The notes under the pieces are model-generated. The model had not been told where the DNA came from. It was given only the letters and a program-made list of their open reading frames with translations, and did no database searches. From assembly GCA_019693395.1 (NCBI GenBank), contig JAAMXP010000670.1:1-63204 (forward strand): 63,204 bases of DNA, given 5' to 3'. Source of the stretch: Ettlia oleoabundans. Lineage: Eukaryota; Chlorophyta; Chlorophyceae; Chlamydomonadales. This document shows positions 32,181 through 45,007 of this stretch, piece after piece (positions within the stretch are counted from its first letter, which is position 1; every line of letters starts with the position of its first letter). Made by a program: the position numbers and the translations under genes.

Positions 32181-34064
32181 TGGCTGCTCACCCTGGCTCC
32201 AACTGCTTCGGTCCCCTGCCTGATCTGGGTCACCTCAACTTCTACCATGCATCCTTCATATCCCATCCCCCACCCACGCCAGCCTATGCACCTTTGCCAC
32301 CCCTGTGTTTTGGAAACCCAACACCTGCCTCTGCACTTGTACTGCCAGGGAAGGCCCCGGCCGGCACTCCCACCCTCCACCACACGTGATGGCAACAGTG
32401 GCCGGTGCTGCCCGGCGGTTTTGGGAGGCTAGCGAACCAACCCTCTTGACCCCCTCTGATTTCGACTGACTTTTTTCACACCCACCCATTCGGGACGTGC
32501 ATCAGCCCCTCGCAGCTGTTGCTGCTCTGCCCGTCGTCTTCCTTTGACTCAACACTTTGCCCAATTATCGCCCCGTTACTCACCTCGAAAAATACACTGC
32601 GCACATTGTGCGCTTTGCTCCTTTATGCACTCCTGCCGATTGTCCGCCCCTCAGCGGGCGGCGCCCAGTGGGCCTGCACGCACTGACTGCACTCCTGTCT
32701 GTTCCTGTGCCTTGCCGCGCGATGTCGATATGATGGCGCCGATCCCATGCACCCACCCCCTTGCCCGGGGGGCACGCGGCCTTCTAAGCTTCAGCTTATT
32801 GAGCCTCGTGGCCCACCCCTCTTTGCCTAGATCATGTGCTTGCCTCGATACTTTGTTGTGTTCCCCTTTAGGGGGCCGTGGTGCTCATGCTGTTTGCACT
32901 GGCGCACTGCGGCCTGCCCCTCGCTTTTTTCCCATTTGCGTCCAGGCAAAGCCGCCGTACGCGTGCTGAGCAGCCCCAGTCTTTGTACCAACACATCAGG
33001 CCCCGCTTGCAACCGACAAGCGACCGGCTGTCCTAGCGCTTGACTCCATCCGTACCCCCCACCACACCACCCGCCCATGTATGATTAGCGTTTGATTAGG
33101 ATCGCCACCCCATCCAGTTTCAGTTCTTTCTTCAAATCATCTTTGTACACAAGGCGGCTGCCAGCACCTGCTGGCAGCCCCGTGTCCTCCACCCTGTCAG
33201 GTAGCCAGGCTTAGGACTCTCTCCCGTCATTTTCAGCCCTCCTGTCGACAGTGCTTGTACCACACTGCCCAGCCCCTGTGATGCTGGGTGGGTCTGCATT
33301 TGTTTTGCTAGCGTCTGTCCCATGTCGATTGCCAATCGCTCCTGCCACCATTGTACTCGGTTTGTCCCTCCACAAGTCGTTGCTGAGTTGGATGCAGAGG
33401 CTGTGACCTCCAATGTAACGCCGTGATCTCAATTTGAGGGAACAACAGAGGCAGACCTACATGAGGCTATTGCGTAGTTGCCAAAGACATTGGGATCCAG
33501 CTGTGATGAGTTTCAAGCCGTGACGAGTTTCAGGCAACAGTTTGTAACGCTGACTTGTGTGCAGTTACAGGCCACACCCGCATGCTTATACCGAGCGAGG
33601 CACGCGGACAGTAGGGTGGAGTGGGGAGCTTGTACGAGCACTCCACGAGACAGGGCTGGGTGTGCACATGTTATGAAAAAGTGGCAGCAGGCGGCTGAGC
33701 GGGAGCACGCAACCGGAGGGAAGCGAAAATCGCTGATGGTACAATGGGATGAGGAATACAGGCAGGCAGATGAGAGCAAGGGCAAGGAGAAGCGGGTGGA
33801 GGTTGGCTGCCACGGCAGGAGGCAAATCCAGCGCCCACCCCAGGCTGCTGCCAGCTGGCTGAATAGACACTGCATGCCTGCCTGCATGATGCCGCGCTCG
33901 CCCGCATGCGGTAGATCGTGCACGCCAGGCATCACATATGGATGCCAGTGAAACCAGCGACCAGCTCCGCTCTTTCCTGCCAGCAAGGCCCTATGAGTAA
34001 TGGCATTTTCCTGCCAGCAAGGCCCTATGGGTGGGTGGCTGGGGGCCAGGGCTGGTGCCCAGCG
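32181..34064. other. convergent intergenic region, about 1.9 kb
   Basis: 3' flanks of RSH (+) and UBC12 (-). No coding exon was recognised on either strand. A 23-bp direct repeat lies at its right end (separate entry). Confidence 0.4.
33973..34029 (+). repeat. 23-bp direct repeat
   Basis: A 23-base unit (tttcctgccagcaa + ggccctatg) occurs at 33973-33995 and again at 34007-34029. It lies just downstream of the UBC12 stop codon, in its 3' UTR. Confidence 0.9.
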
Positions 34065-35752
34065 CTACCCGCTGCGCTCGGCCCGTGCTGGCGGGAAGTA
34101 CTCGCCGCTAATGCTGCAGCCTCGGCTCACAGACTGTGCCACCAGGCGGTCAAACTGCGAGGGGCTCTGCTGCATCATGGCTGCTGCCTCCTTGTTCAAG
34201 GGGTCATCAGGGTTGGGGGCCTGCATGGAGGAGGGGGGGAAAGGGGACGGTAGGTACCTAAGTCAGTCAGAACTGTGACAGAGCTGTGACATGTTGTCCT
34301 CAGAGGACAAGGGGACCAACGGTAGTTTTCTGGTCCGTGGCCTGAAATATATACATCATATACTTGCCACGCCGCTGGCAAGCCCATGTTGGTCAGCTTA
34401 GCCTGTCCACACAGAAGACAGCCCAGCCAGCAAAGGGCGAATCTCCTGTTCCAACCATAAGGCCCCCAGTCGTGGCATGACAGCTGTGTCATTCACCAGG
34501 AAGAGGAAGTTGAGCCCGTAGACAATAGCGGTGATAGTCAGCACAGGCTTCCAGTCCTCTCGCAAAATGTTTAAGCAGATGTTGCCCTGCAATGTTAAAC
34601 AGGCAGGCAATCGGCCAGGGCAGGGCGGAAGAGTGACGAAAGAACACAGGCACACAAGCAGGGCCCCCCAGCCTATGCAGCGGAATGCAGGATGCCGCAG
34701 CGCCACCCCCAGCCCTCACCTCCAGGTCGATGTTTGGGTGGTAGACCTTAGTGAGACACTTGACCTTGGGGGGGTCATGCGGGTAGCCGGTGGGCACAGC
34801 AAAGGTGAAGAGGAAAGAGCCGCCCCTGCAGGGTGTGGCACAGCGCACAGCATGCATGAACACAGGTGGGTTGCGCTTGAATGAGTACAAGAACGACAAC
34901 CTTGCATGCAACTGGCGACATAGGGACAGCGGGCGCCCGCACCGAGAGGTGTCATTCCTATTTTGCAATGTCCTCTTTCCTCCCCCGCTCCTCAACCACC
35001 CCTCTTCTCACTTGTAAAGCCCCTCATCAGGCTTCAGCGTGACCTCGAAGTTCATGATCTTGTTGTTGCCCTCGGGGAAGCGAATGGACACGTTCTTGGG
35101 CAGGTCCAGCTCGCTGATGTCTGCAGTAGTGGTGAGGGAGGCAAGGATGAGGATGCAGAGCAACACAGGGGCAAACCGGACGGGCGGGGATGGAAGAGGG
35201 GAAGGCAAAGGCTTCCAGGGAGGCGAGCGAGTTACAGACAGGCCCGAACACAAGCGAACAGAAAGGGCCACTGCAACTGGCCCCAAAGCTGGCTTGAGCC
35301 AGCTCTGAGGCCATGGCAGCGACGAGCGACGATGTGTCACCTCTGCTGCCTCTACCCCGCCGCCCTGCTCACACCTTTCTGCAACCGCAGCTCGCCCGCT
35401 GACTGTTTGACGGCCTTGCCGTTGCTGCCTGCTGCGGCATCCTTCTTCTGCTTCTCCTGCAGAGCAACAGCGCAGCAGAATGGGGCAATAACCGCTGCCC
35501 CCGAAGGCACCTTGAGTGGGGCGGCACACGCGGCAGCGGCTGCTCAGCTCCTGCTGCCCGCCTCGCTCGCTCGTCAGCAGCGCTGACGGGCGACATTGCA
35601 AACTATGTGCAGCTAATACATGAATGACGGGCCCCGGTCGTCGAGGGACGTGACCTTCGCCACTGTGAGCAGTCAAATGCCCCTGATCAGCCGCGTTCAC
35701 GGCCAGGCATATCACTATAGGAACTGACCTTGACAGAAAATAATTTAATCAT
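34065..35752 (-). CDS. UBC12: NEDD8/RUB-conjugating enzyme UBC12, 188 aa
   Basis: Six exons: 35752-35729, 35456-35375, 35120-35012, 34825-34720, 34586-34497, 34220-34065. The protein starts [13 protein letters not shown], the docking tail typical of UBC12, and continues [14 protein letters not shown]. The E2 core carries [20 protein letters not shown] and [15 protein letters not shown], with catalytic Cys111, then [19 protein letters not shown]12 passes NEDD8/RUB from its E1 to cullins, activating SCF-type ligases such as those using the F-box protein at 11626-17369. The first exon encodes only eight residues. Length agrees with the family (about 184 aa). The C-terminus ([13 protein letters not shown]) is slightly longer than in plants. 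Confidence 0.96.
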
Positions 35753-36979
35753 GCTTCCTTCGGATTGGCGGCGACTGGCGCTTCCTAGAGAGGCACTGGC
35801 AGAGGAGGAGGGTCGCAGGCTCTGAGCACTGACTACTTATGCAAAAGGCAGCAATGAGCTACTGCTACTTTACAATCGTGTGCAAAGCGGGGTCACGGCT
35901 CTGGCCAGCGCAGCGCAGCATGCAGTTCTTAAGAGTGCTGCTTGAGGATCAGCTTCAACCGCAAGTACATGGTGCACATGACACCGCTCCAGTTCCATTG
36001 CTTACCGGCACGTCATCGCCCGCAAACGCCCGCGCCACCAAGTAACATGGCATGTTCTAGCATCGCTTGATGCCAGGGACCCGCCATTCTGTGGATTGGC
36101 AAGCCTTGCTGCATCTCTGGAAGCCGAGCTGTGCTCGCAAGGCAGTGATTCCGGCCGTCAAAGCTGAGACTGCACCAGTGGCGGGGCGAGAAGCGGGCAC
36201 CCACTGGGTGGCACCCTATTTCCAGTGGGAGCTGGACCTGGTCGGAAGTCAGCGTTGCCAACAGAGGCTCTGAAATGTGCATTGTTGGCAGCCCATTGGT
36301 ACTTAATATTGAGGGGGAACTTTTGAAGTTGCAGCCCAGGGAGTGCTGGCACCATTGCTGTCGTGCAACACAGCGCTGGCTGCCGCGTTTGCAGGCCAGC
36401 TGTTGTCACTCCTTCCACAGCGAACGCTTTAGAGTCGCTGCTTAGAGTCTCAATGCAGGCCCCTTCTCTGTAGCTGCGGTGTGGAACAATCCTGCAGCCA
36501 GACTGTGACCAGCAAATTGAGCTCTTACAAGCATTGCATTCACAGACGCATTCACATGTTCGCGGGCATAAATAATCACAACTGATGGCTGACAACAATC
36601 GCAATGCACCGAGGGAGACAAGGGGGATGCATGTCATGCTTCGTCCACAACTAAATCACTGGTGTGTAAAATAAAAGTCGCAAGGCATGCACTGCATGAG
36701 CTAGGGACAACGCACCACCTGAAATAGGGTCCAAAGCAAAGGCAGAAAACAGGGCGGGAGCGCAACGATCAAACCATACGCCCAGAGAGGCACAGTGCTG
36801 ATTAGGAACAAACAATGGCTGTAAATTGGAGGTCAAGTAAAATGCCAAGGGTTGCTGCATGGCCATGCCAGAATATGTCATTAACAATTTCAACACACCA
36901 TGACATGTTCACAGTGGCTGCAGTTGGATTATTGGTGGGCTGAACGCTGCTCAGCCAAAACAATATGATGGAAGTTCCA
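35753..36979. other. intergenic, about 1.2 kb
   Basis: Promoter side of UBC12 and 3' flank of the secreted protein gene, both on the minus strand. No gene was recognised. Confidence 0.4.
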
Positions 36980-39928
36980 TCACCCAACCTTGCCCACGAT
37001 GTGGATGGCAGGGAAGTTGGAGGTGACATGGGACCTGCACGGCACACACGTGCGCACAGCATGCGGCCTGTTTTGTAGCAGGTTGTGCATGGCAGCAATG
37101 GTCTGTGCAATGATCTGTGCAACGGGCTAGCAATGTGCATGCAAGGGCCGGGCAGATGAGACGCAACTGCTGCTCCTCTGCAAGCTGGCCGCCTGCCTAC
37201 CCGCCGCCGCTGTGGCTGTAATCTTGTACATCAGCAAGGAAAGGTGAAGACAGGCATGTCAAGCAATTCAACCATGCACGCAAGGTGGCGCTCACCAGCT
37301 GCTGCTCAGTATTATGCCCAGCAAGTTGGTCACTACGGTCAGCTTCTTTGTGGCCACGTGGATGATGCCTCCGGTTGCTTTGGGGGCTATTGAGTTGGAT
37401 GTACAGGGGAAGAGGCGGAAGTTGAGGTTGAGGAAGCCCCCCTCACGCACCACCAGAGCATACTTGGTGTCGGGGTCCAGGGCGTGGGGGGTTAGAGTGA
37501 GTTTGCGATGGCCGCCGCTGAAATTGGAAATGACAAATGCTTGAGCATGCAGGACTGCGAGGGGGTCGTCCCTCAAGTCCACAGTCATCAGCGCAACATT
37601 TACTGTGTAAGAGGAGCGCAGCAGGCCAATGGTGCTGCTGAGGCCCAGCGTGATATCAGAAATGGTGGAGGGGCCGTCCGCACTGGTCTTGAAGATGGTG
37701 GCATGGGCGCTGAGCAGGCCATTTAAGAGCAGGCCAGCATTAAGGTTGAGGCCGCAAGTGCTGCCAATGCTGTTGTCAAGCTGAAACTGTCTGCAGCAGG
37801 GGAACAAGGAGCGGAGGCTAATGTGGGCGGCAGTAACGAGGGCAACTGATTATCTGGTGTGCATCTTGTTGGCAGCCAAGCACCAGACAATTGCTTCTAC
37901 GATCCTCCAAGTTGAGCAGGGCAAACTGGTGAGTCAGCATGGGCCAAGCAGGATCCCAACAAACACACAGCACGGCACATCAGGAACACGGTGTCAGAGC
38001 AATAGTAGCAGTACCAATGCTGCAGAAATCAGAACAACTCACATAAGCGCTGTTTTAGGGGGTGGCGGCGAGGGGCTGGGTGGCCTTGGTGGGGGAGAAG
38101 AAGGCTTTGGTGGTGGGCTCCTTGGCGGGGCACCTGGCACACCGACTCCAGGATCAATATTGCGTGGTGGCTGGCGGGGGGATGGGGGCCGCGGCCGCGG
38201 GGGAGGCTTCGGCGAAGGCAGGGGTCGGGGCTTTGGCAGACGGGGCGAAGGAGGGCGCGGGCTGGGCCTGGGGGGCGGTTTGGGGATGGGTTTTTTGCGG
38301 ACACGCGCTGGGAGGATGTTCCACACAATCAGCGTTGAGATGTTTTCAGTCTTGGGGTAGAGTCCCAGCATTGGGTTGCCGCAGGCAGGGGAGGGCCTCA
38401 GCGGGGCGATAGCTCCCAAATACTTGGCCGTACACTTGCCACGCCCCTGCGGAGTACACAGAAAGGCAGGGAGGCAAGGTTGACGAGATGACGAACCTGT
38501 TTGCAACATTGAAGCGCCGAGACGGTTGACTAAAGGTGGTGACAGAGCATGCAATGTAGGCAGGGCCACAACACCGGCGGTAGGACACAGGCCAAGCCTC
38601 CTAACAGCCTGAACCTTGTTGTAATGCGTGTCCACCACAATCGCACAGGGCACTCACATGGGCACGAATGAAGAACTGGCCATGATTTTTTGGCTGGCCA
38701 GCAACAGGTGGCGCTGGCTCCAACACCCATTCCCAGCCAGCACCCATGAATATGTTGTTGTTGCGGCAGTTCTTGGTGGCCGTCAGGCGGCTCCTGCTGG
38801 GACAGTTGGTGTCCGCTTGGATGCGGCCCATCAACTGCAGCAACAGGTGGTGGAGGGAGAGGCAGCATGAACACAGATATGGCACCAGTGGTCCCTAGAT
38901 GGTGGATCCGGTTTTGCCCGCTGGCGACCAGCAGCAGGAGCACTGACAGGACCGGTGCAAAAACAAAAGCAAGACTACAGCGCGATGCACGGCTGTACAG
39001 CGGACATGCGCGACACAAGGCAAGGCAGCTGTTACTTTGTGCACTCATCCTCGCAACCACCCGCTGCCCCAGCATGGCATAGTGGCTGACAGGCCGCATG
39101 CCATGGTGGCCTCGAAACGACTTGCCTGCAAGGTAATGGGCCGTCCCACGAGGTTGGCTGGTTTGCCTTTGATGGCCTTCATCATCCAGGTGGAGCGGGG
39201 GACGGCTCCAAACTCATACAGGGCTGTGGTGTCAACCTGCGTGCAGAAGCGGCCCCCGAAAAAGCCTGCAGGAGCAACAGGGGAGCAGCAGCAGGGTATT
39301 GAGTGGCCAAGGCAGTCGGCAGCTGCCCGACGGGTGGGAAAGCGAGCAAAGCCGGGGGATGCCGGGTCGATAGAATGCCACTGAAACCACAGATACAGAG
39401 TGGTCCAGGTGGGAAATTGGCAAGCCGGCATACTTGCTTTGCAACGACACCTGCTGCCTGGCTGAAGGGCTGACCCAACTTGGGGCAGATGTCATAAGTA
39501 CAGTACAACACAGCGTCTCACCGCTGGAGGAACAGTGCTTGCGGCCAATCAGAGTGATGAACTTCTGTCCTGGGGGCACACGCGGACGAGAAGCCGCCGA
39601 CACTCCTGCACGGGCAGCACAGCACAAGCAGGGGCGGTATGTGAGCATGCAGGTTGGGCACTGCTGCACTGTGCTGTGCAAACGCCAGTAATGGTCTGCA
39701 TGTCAAGCACAGTTGCGATCTCATAGCCACAAGATGACAGCTGCTGTAGTGTTCGGATGTTGAAGGGAAAAGTGTCTCAACCACCGAAGCCAGCGATGAG
39801 AGCCTGGCTATGAGCCGGCTCAGATCTGTCCAGAACCCCAGCTCTCAGAGTGCATGCTCACCTTGACCGCCACTCAGTAGACACCAGGTCAACAATGCCA
39901 GCAGGGCAGCGCATAGGTGCTGATGCAT
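36980..39928 (-). CDS. secreted two-domain protein with a Pro/Ser-rich (hydroxyproline-type) hinge, about 473 aa
   Basis: Seven exons: 39928-39862, 39605-39522, 39265-39126, 38834-38658, 38446-38043, 37790-37296, 37034-36980. A clear signal peptide opens it (MHQHLCAALLALLTWCLLSG). Domain 1 (about residues 24-200) has paired Cys (KHCSSSG, GRFCTQVD, TNCPSR, TKNCRN, GKCTAK, PACGNP). A Pro-rich spacer of about 80 residues follows (KPPPRPSPRPPSPRLPKP and repeats), like cell-wall HRGPs/pherophorins. Domain 2 (about 292-473) contains CGLNLNAGLLLNGLLSA and a second Cys near RLFPCTSN. Architecture resembles pherophorin-type matrix glycoproteins of green algae, but I did not recognise the pherophorin domain itself. 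Intron 3 looks GC-AG. The last intron splits a Trp codon: without splicing the frame stops at TGA immediately after it. Confidence 0.72.
38049..38293 (-). other. sequence encoding the Pro-rich hinge
   Basis: The minus strand encodes PPRPSPRPPSP-type runs, the substrate pattern for prolyl hydroxylation and arabinosylation in green-algal wall proteins. Modification is inferred. Confidence 0.75.
39119..39126 (-). other. GC-AG intron donor, secreted-protein gene intron 3
   Basis: Exon ...ATTACCTTGCAG|GCAAGTCG, a perfect GC-donor consensus. Joining to the acceptor at 38836-38835 keeps phase 0. Confidence 0.6.
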
Positions 39929-42618
39929 GGCGCGTTTTATCCGTTCAGCTCGGCTGACTGCAGTGGGTGATTAAGAGCGGCAGGGCAAGGCAGCTGTGTG
40001 TTGATGCGCTACTACGCAGCTGGGCAGCAGAAACAGGAAGCCGGCAGCCATCTGCACTGCTAAATGTTAAGTCACTGAACCCCCCAGGAATGGCAAGCAC
40101 GGTTCCATCCTTGCCACCAACGCACTGAATGACTAACTGCTCAGCCAGCAACAAATGAAAGACTACAGTGGGAGCAGCAGTTGGCTATTGCTATTCCCAG
40201 CTACCCCCAGGCTGCAGGCCAGGGCCGCAGATGCCCGCGACGTTGCGCCGTAAAAGGCGTGCGAACGGCATTTCTCAAACATGATAGTCATCACCTCAAT
40301 GGAAACGGTGAGGTCCACTGCACGTCCGCACTACACAAAGGGCCCTGGCGAAACCTTGAGGGGGCTGACGAACGAACGGTCACCACGTGGGGCACCAGTG
40401 TACGTGCCCCGATGGGCTGACGCCAATGCCCAAATACTGGTCGATTTAAATGTATGACGCGTTCATGGCCACAAAAACCTGGAGTGCGCGGGTTTCGTGC
40501 AGTACGGAGCTAGAAAAAGAATTTGGGAGGAGCTTCCTTGGCAGCTGCCTTGGAAGTGCAGGGGCATCATAATTGGTCAAGTACCAGCCGCAAGGAATCC
40601 GCCATATTATTTGGACAAATGCATAATCCCAAGCGTGCGGGGTTCCCTGTGGTGACTCTGCGCTCAGCTCGGCAGGTGATCAATGCACCAGGGATGAGCC
40701 ACTCTGTGCCGGCTCATCCCCTCTGCTGCTGGCTGCTGCCAGGTTCAGAGACCGTGGCCCCTTCCTGCAGCTGCCAACACTTCGCCACCCCACCACCATC
40801 ATGCCAGTTGCTAGGACAAGGCAGCACAACAGCTGCAAGGGGAACAAAAGGAATCCATAAACCAAAAGGGTGACATAAGCACACGTCGATGCTGCCTATG
40901 CTTCACGCTGTGTTGAGGCAGAGAGCCGCTAACTGACAGCATGATTGTGGCGGTCGGTGACTGGCCATGGCAGCTGGCACCTGCCAATTGAAAAAAAGAC
41001 TTCTGTGCTATCACCACATGTGTACAGCGCCCGTTGAAGAGACGCTACTACTGGCAGTGACCCACTGGCCAGCGTTGAGCCTGTTAATTGCATCGTGTCA
41101 AGCTAGCGCTGCCAGCCAGCACGTTTGAAGAGCATAAGGCGGATGGAAAGTGAGGGGAAGGAAGATAAGGAAAGGAAGAAATACCCCATGAAGCGTGGGT
41201 TCAACAAAGAAGCCAGCGAAAGGAACGGCCCGTCCAGAGGTGTATGGAGGCCCTCGGGGGTGCATCTGGCTGGCTAGCATAATAAGGGAACTATCACTAC
41301 AGAGGCTCAGACTACTACGGTGCATCCAATTGCACAGCAATCCAGACACACCAGCCACACCAACTCACCTCAATGGTGCAAGTATGGCAGCAAGCCACGG
41401 CATGTGATGTGCGATAGCCCTGCGGCAGCAAGTTCAAGTTTGCAAAACAAACATCAAGTTGGGGAGTGAGGCTGCTGTACTTTTGTTGCACTTGACTGAT
41501 GGCGCAAATACAACAGCTGCGATGTGGAGGGCTGCAAGTGACAAGCTCGCTAATGAGTATGTGGGCAGCAGCTGGCATTACAACCACATGATTGCCTTCG
41601 TTGTGCAGCCCACCATATGCGTTTTCAATCTGCTCATAGCAGCTTTACATGTGATTGGGCCTATCATGAGGTCACCAACGTGCGATCGTCACCCCAGCTG
41701 CATGGACGTTGCGTGAATGTTTGGAGGGTTCCACACATTTGTGGTCGGCTCAGCTGTCGGGTGTACGCTGCCCTGCTCAATGTCGCCCCCGGTCTACCGC
41801 ACAGGCCTGCACCGTACACGAGGTGGACGCCGGAAAAGATTGTGATGCTCTGAAACCAGGCCCATGGAGACGGTAAACATTTACTACCTGCACCCTAAAT
41901 GCTGCCGCTGTGCTGCAACTCACCGGCGTCCAGTCATGCTTGCCACACCCTTGGCGGCAAAGTAACAGCCGATCACGACATCTTCAGGTTCAGAAGAAAT
42001 TTGAAGGTTGATGGTGGAGCCAGGAGGCCAGGTGCAGCCAGGAGTGCGGTGTCGGCGCACAGCAATGGCCGGCAGCGAGGAGGGGCGAGCCAACCATACC
42101 CAACCGGCACCAGCTCCGTTGCCGGCAGGGTCGCAGACTCTCGCAAACGTTTGGAGCTCTCAGGAGGCAGTGGAGAGTTCAAACACAAGTAAGCGCCGCG
42201 CGATTCTTGTCGCCCGCAGCATCAAGCCCGAGCCCCGAGCCCACCAAGAGTGTATCCACACACTCGAATTGTCAAGGATGGATTGGAGGCGAGGGTTGTT
42301 TGTTTAGGCGACCCCGTCTGAGCTGGCAGCACACTGCTGGGCAGGGCGCCGGCGCAAAAGGGTGGGTTGGTGTGGTAGACTCCAAACCCTGCCTCATTCC
42401 GCTCGAAATTGCGCCGATATAAATGTATACATGGTTTGAACGAGTTACGGGTCCCGCTCGATAGCTGTCGTGCACTCATGGATGACATTTGATGATGGTA
42501 GGGGCTACAATGTCTGTGGGTAGAAAGCTGCTGATGACTACATAAGCTCCCAGGCTCCCTCCATTTGCCCATCCTTCCATCTCTTTGTGTCTATACAAGA
42601 GCGCCTCAGGTCACCACC
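39929..42618. other. gene-poor stretch, about 2.7 kb
   Basis: Divergent flank between the secreted-protein gene (-) and the left iota-CA-like gene (+). Open frames on both strands look random and lack splice context. A TATA-like gatataaatg lies at about 42416-42425, some 200 bases upstream of the iota-CA start. Confidence 0.45.
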
Positions 42619-45007
42619 ATGCAGGCTGCGTTTGCACACACCCTGAACCTCCAGCGCGCTGCTGCCAACGGTGGTGCCGTGCGCAAGGCCGGCGCCAGGA
42701 GCCTGCCTCCTCTGCGCGTTGCCACTGCTACTCGCTGCCAGGCGGTGAGTCCTACCTCTGTATGTGCACCGTAGCAGCAAGGCGACGTTCATAACAACCT
42801 GTTGGTGCTGCGGCAATCCCTGCCATTCTGCATCGAAACCACACACCCTCGCTCCTCAACCCCTAGCGCGCTCCATCGGCTATAAACCATTTCATCTTTC
42901 CGAGCTGGTGTTCTGAGTGGGTGCTGACGGTTCTGAGTGGATGGGATCGCAACCCCATCTTCCTACAACACGCACCGAACACCTCTGCGCCGCGCCATGC
43001 AGGTTGCTGCCAAGAATGACGAGGCTGTGACGATCCGCTTCGACGCTGCGGGGAAGCCCGTGGTGTCCCTGGGTGCTCCGGCTCCCGCTGTGCTTGCCAA
43101 CGAGGTGGGCGGTCAGTCATGCTGGGGAGCATCTCCTTGCTGTGACCACATGCATCTCCTGCAACCTATTTACTGAGCAACCAGCTGTCACCTCATTTTC
43201 CAAACAAACTGCTGCATCCTGACTGATCAGCATATTTGTAGGGCAACTGGCCAGCACTCCAGCAACACCGAAAGACCACCCTCGTTGTAGTATCTCCCCC
43301 AAACATGTGCCCTGCCTCCCTCCATGTTTCTCACTGCAGAAGGCTGAGCTGGCTGAGGTGGCGGCCCAGTTCGACCTGTGGAACAACACTCTGCAGACTG
43401 GCGACCCCGAGAAGGTGGCTAACCTGTATGCCCCCGATGGTGTGCTGCTGCCCACCGTTTCCAACAAGGTCCGCACTGACCACGCCGGCAAGGTGAGACA
43501 AAAAGGAACAGGAAGCCCTGGAGGAGACTGGTTGCAATCTACCCAGCGATGCCTCACGTGCTTGTAGAGGTTAGGGCATCCTCCATGCATGGATTGCTGC
43601 GCATAGTTCATCTTGAAATCACCTCCCGCACTTACGGCTCAGCCTCGCCTCTGCAACCCTTGTGACTTTTGCAGGTGGACTACTTCACCAACTTCCTGAA
43701 GCTGAAGCCCTTCGGCGTGATTGACCAGAGCATTGTGCGCTTCCTGACCCCCGAGAAGGATGTGGCCTCCAACTCCGGCATCTACACCTTCACCCTCATC
43801 AAGGACGGCCAGCCCACCAAGGTAGGCACCCGCGCATGCTGGCCAGCATCCAATAGTTGCCTGCTGTGCCTCAATTCTGTACCTAGCTGCAAAAGTTCGT
43901 CCATTATTTCTCTGCCATTCTGCCACTCATAAGCCCACACGGCGGCTTGATTGGTTTGCTATGGCAGTGATGTTGCCGACTTTGTGTGCCGCGAGTCACC
44001 AGCTTATGTTGGGTCTTGTTGTGACCTTCTGCACCTCATCTCTCCTGCCTGCAGGTCCAGGCCCGCTACAGCTTTGTGTACCGCAAGATCAATGGCTTGT
44101 GGAAGATCACTGAGCACCACTCCTCCGCCATGCCCGAGCCCGTCACCGACCCCCTGGAGGAGGTTGCTGGCCTGTTCGACCTGTGGAACAACACTCTGCA
44201 GACTGGCGACCCCGAGAAGGTGGCTTCCCTGTATGCCCCTGATGGCGTGCTGCTGCCCACCGTGTCCAACAAGGTCCGCCCCGACCACGCCGGCAAGGTG
44301 AGTCTTGGTAACGGACCCTTTGTGCGGCTTGTGCTAGCGTCGCTCTTGTCCTGCCAGCGATTTATATTTCCCAGGCTGTGGGGTTGCTTGCATGCGCATT
44401 GCTTTCCTAGGCAGGCAGGCAGAGCGAACCCGAAGAGAAGGGCAGCCATCTAAAGTGGGATGCAGTCACTTGCCCACTCTCGGTTGCATCGTACCAGACC
44501 ACTGCTAACCCCCCTCCTACCATATTTGCTTTGCAGGTTGACTACTTCACCTCTTTCCTGAAGCTGAAGCCCTTCGGCACCATTGACGAGAGCCACGTGC
44601 GCTTCCTCAACCCCCAGCAGACTCTGGCTGCCAACAGCGGCGTCTACACCTTCGCCCTGGTCAAGGACGGCCAGCCAACCAAGGTGAGATGGGCTGGCTT
44701 TGAACAGGAGTACAGGAATGCAGCCTGATTCGTCTCCTCTTGCTATGAACAACTTCCTGCCTTGCCGGCCCAACAAGTATAGCTTGTCTGGTAGAGCTTG
44801 CAGTCATCCACGTGTTACCAGCCCTGCACCCTTTCAGCCCGCCTGAGCACGTTTGGGTTGCCCCGCGTCTTGCCCTGCAGGTACAGGCCCGCTACAGCTT
44901 CATCTACCGCAAGATCAACGGTGTGTGGAAGATCACTGAGCACCACTCCTCCGCCATGCCCGAGCCTGTGGCGGCGCCTGCACCTGCGGCAGTCAAGGAG
45001 GCCGTGG
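42619..45007 (+). repeat. inverted segmental duplication, left arm
   Basis: Exons and several introns match the right arm (55218-57470, opposite strand). The match is closest from about 43985 to 44905, where introns 5 and 6 differ at only a few positions. Intron 1 and the 3' tail have diverged. Confidence 0.9.
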
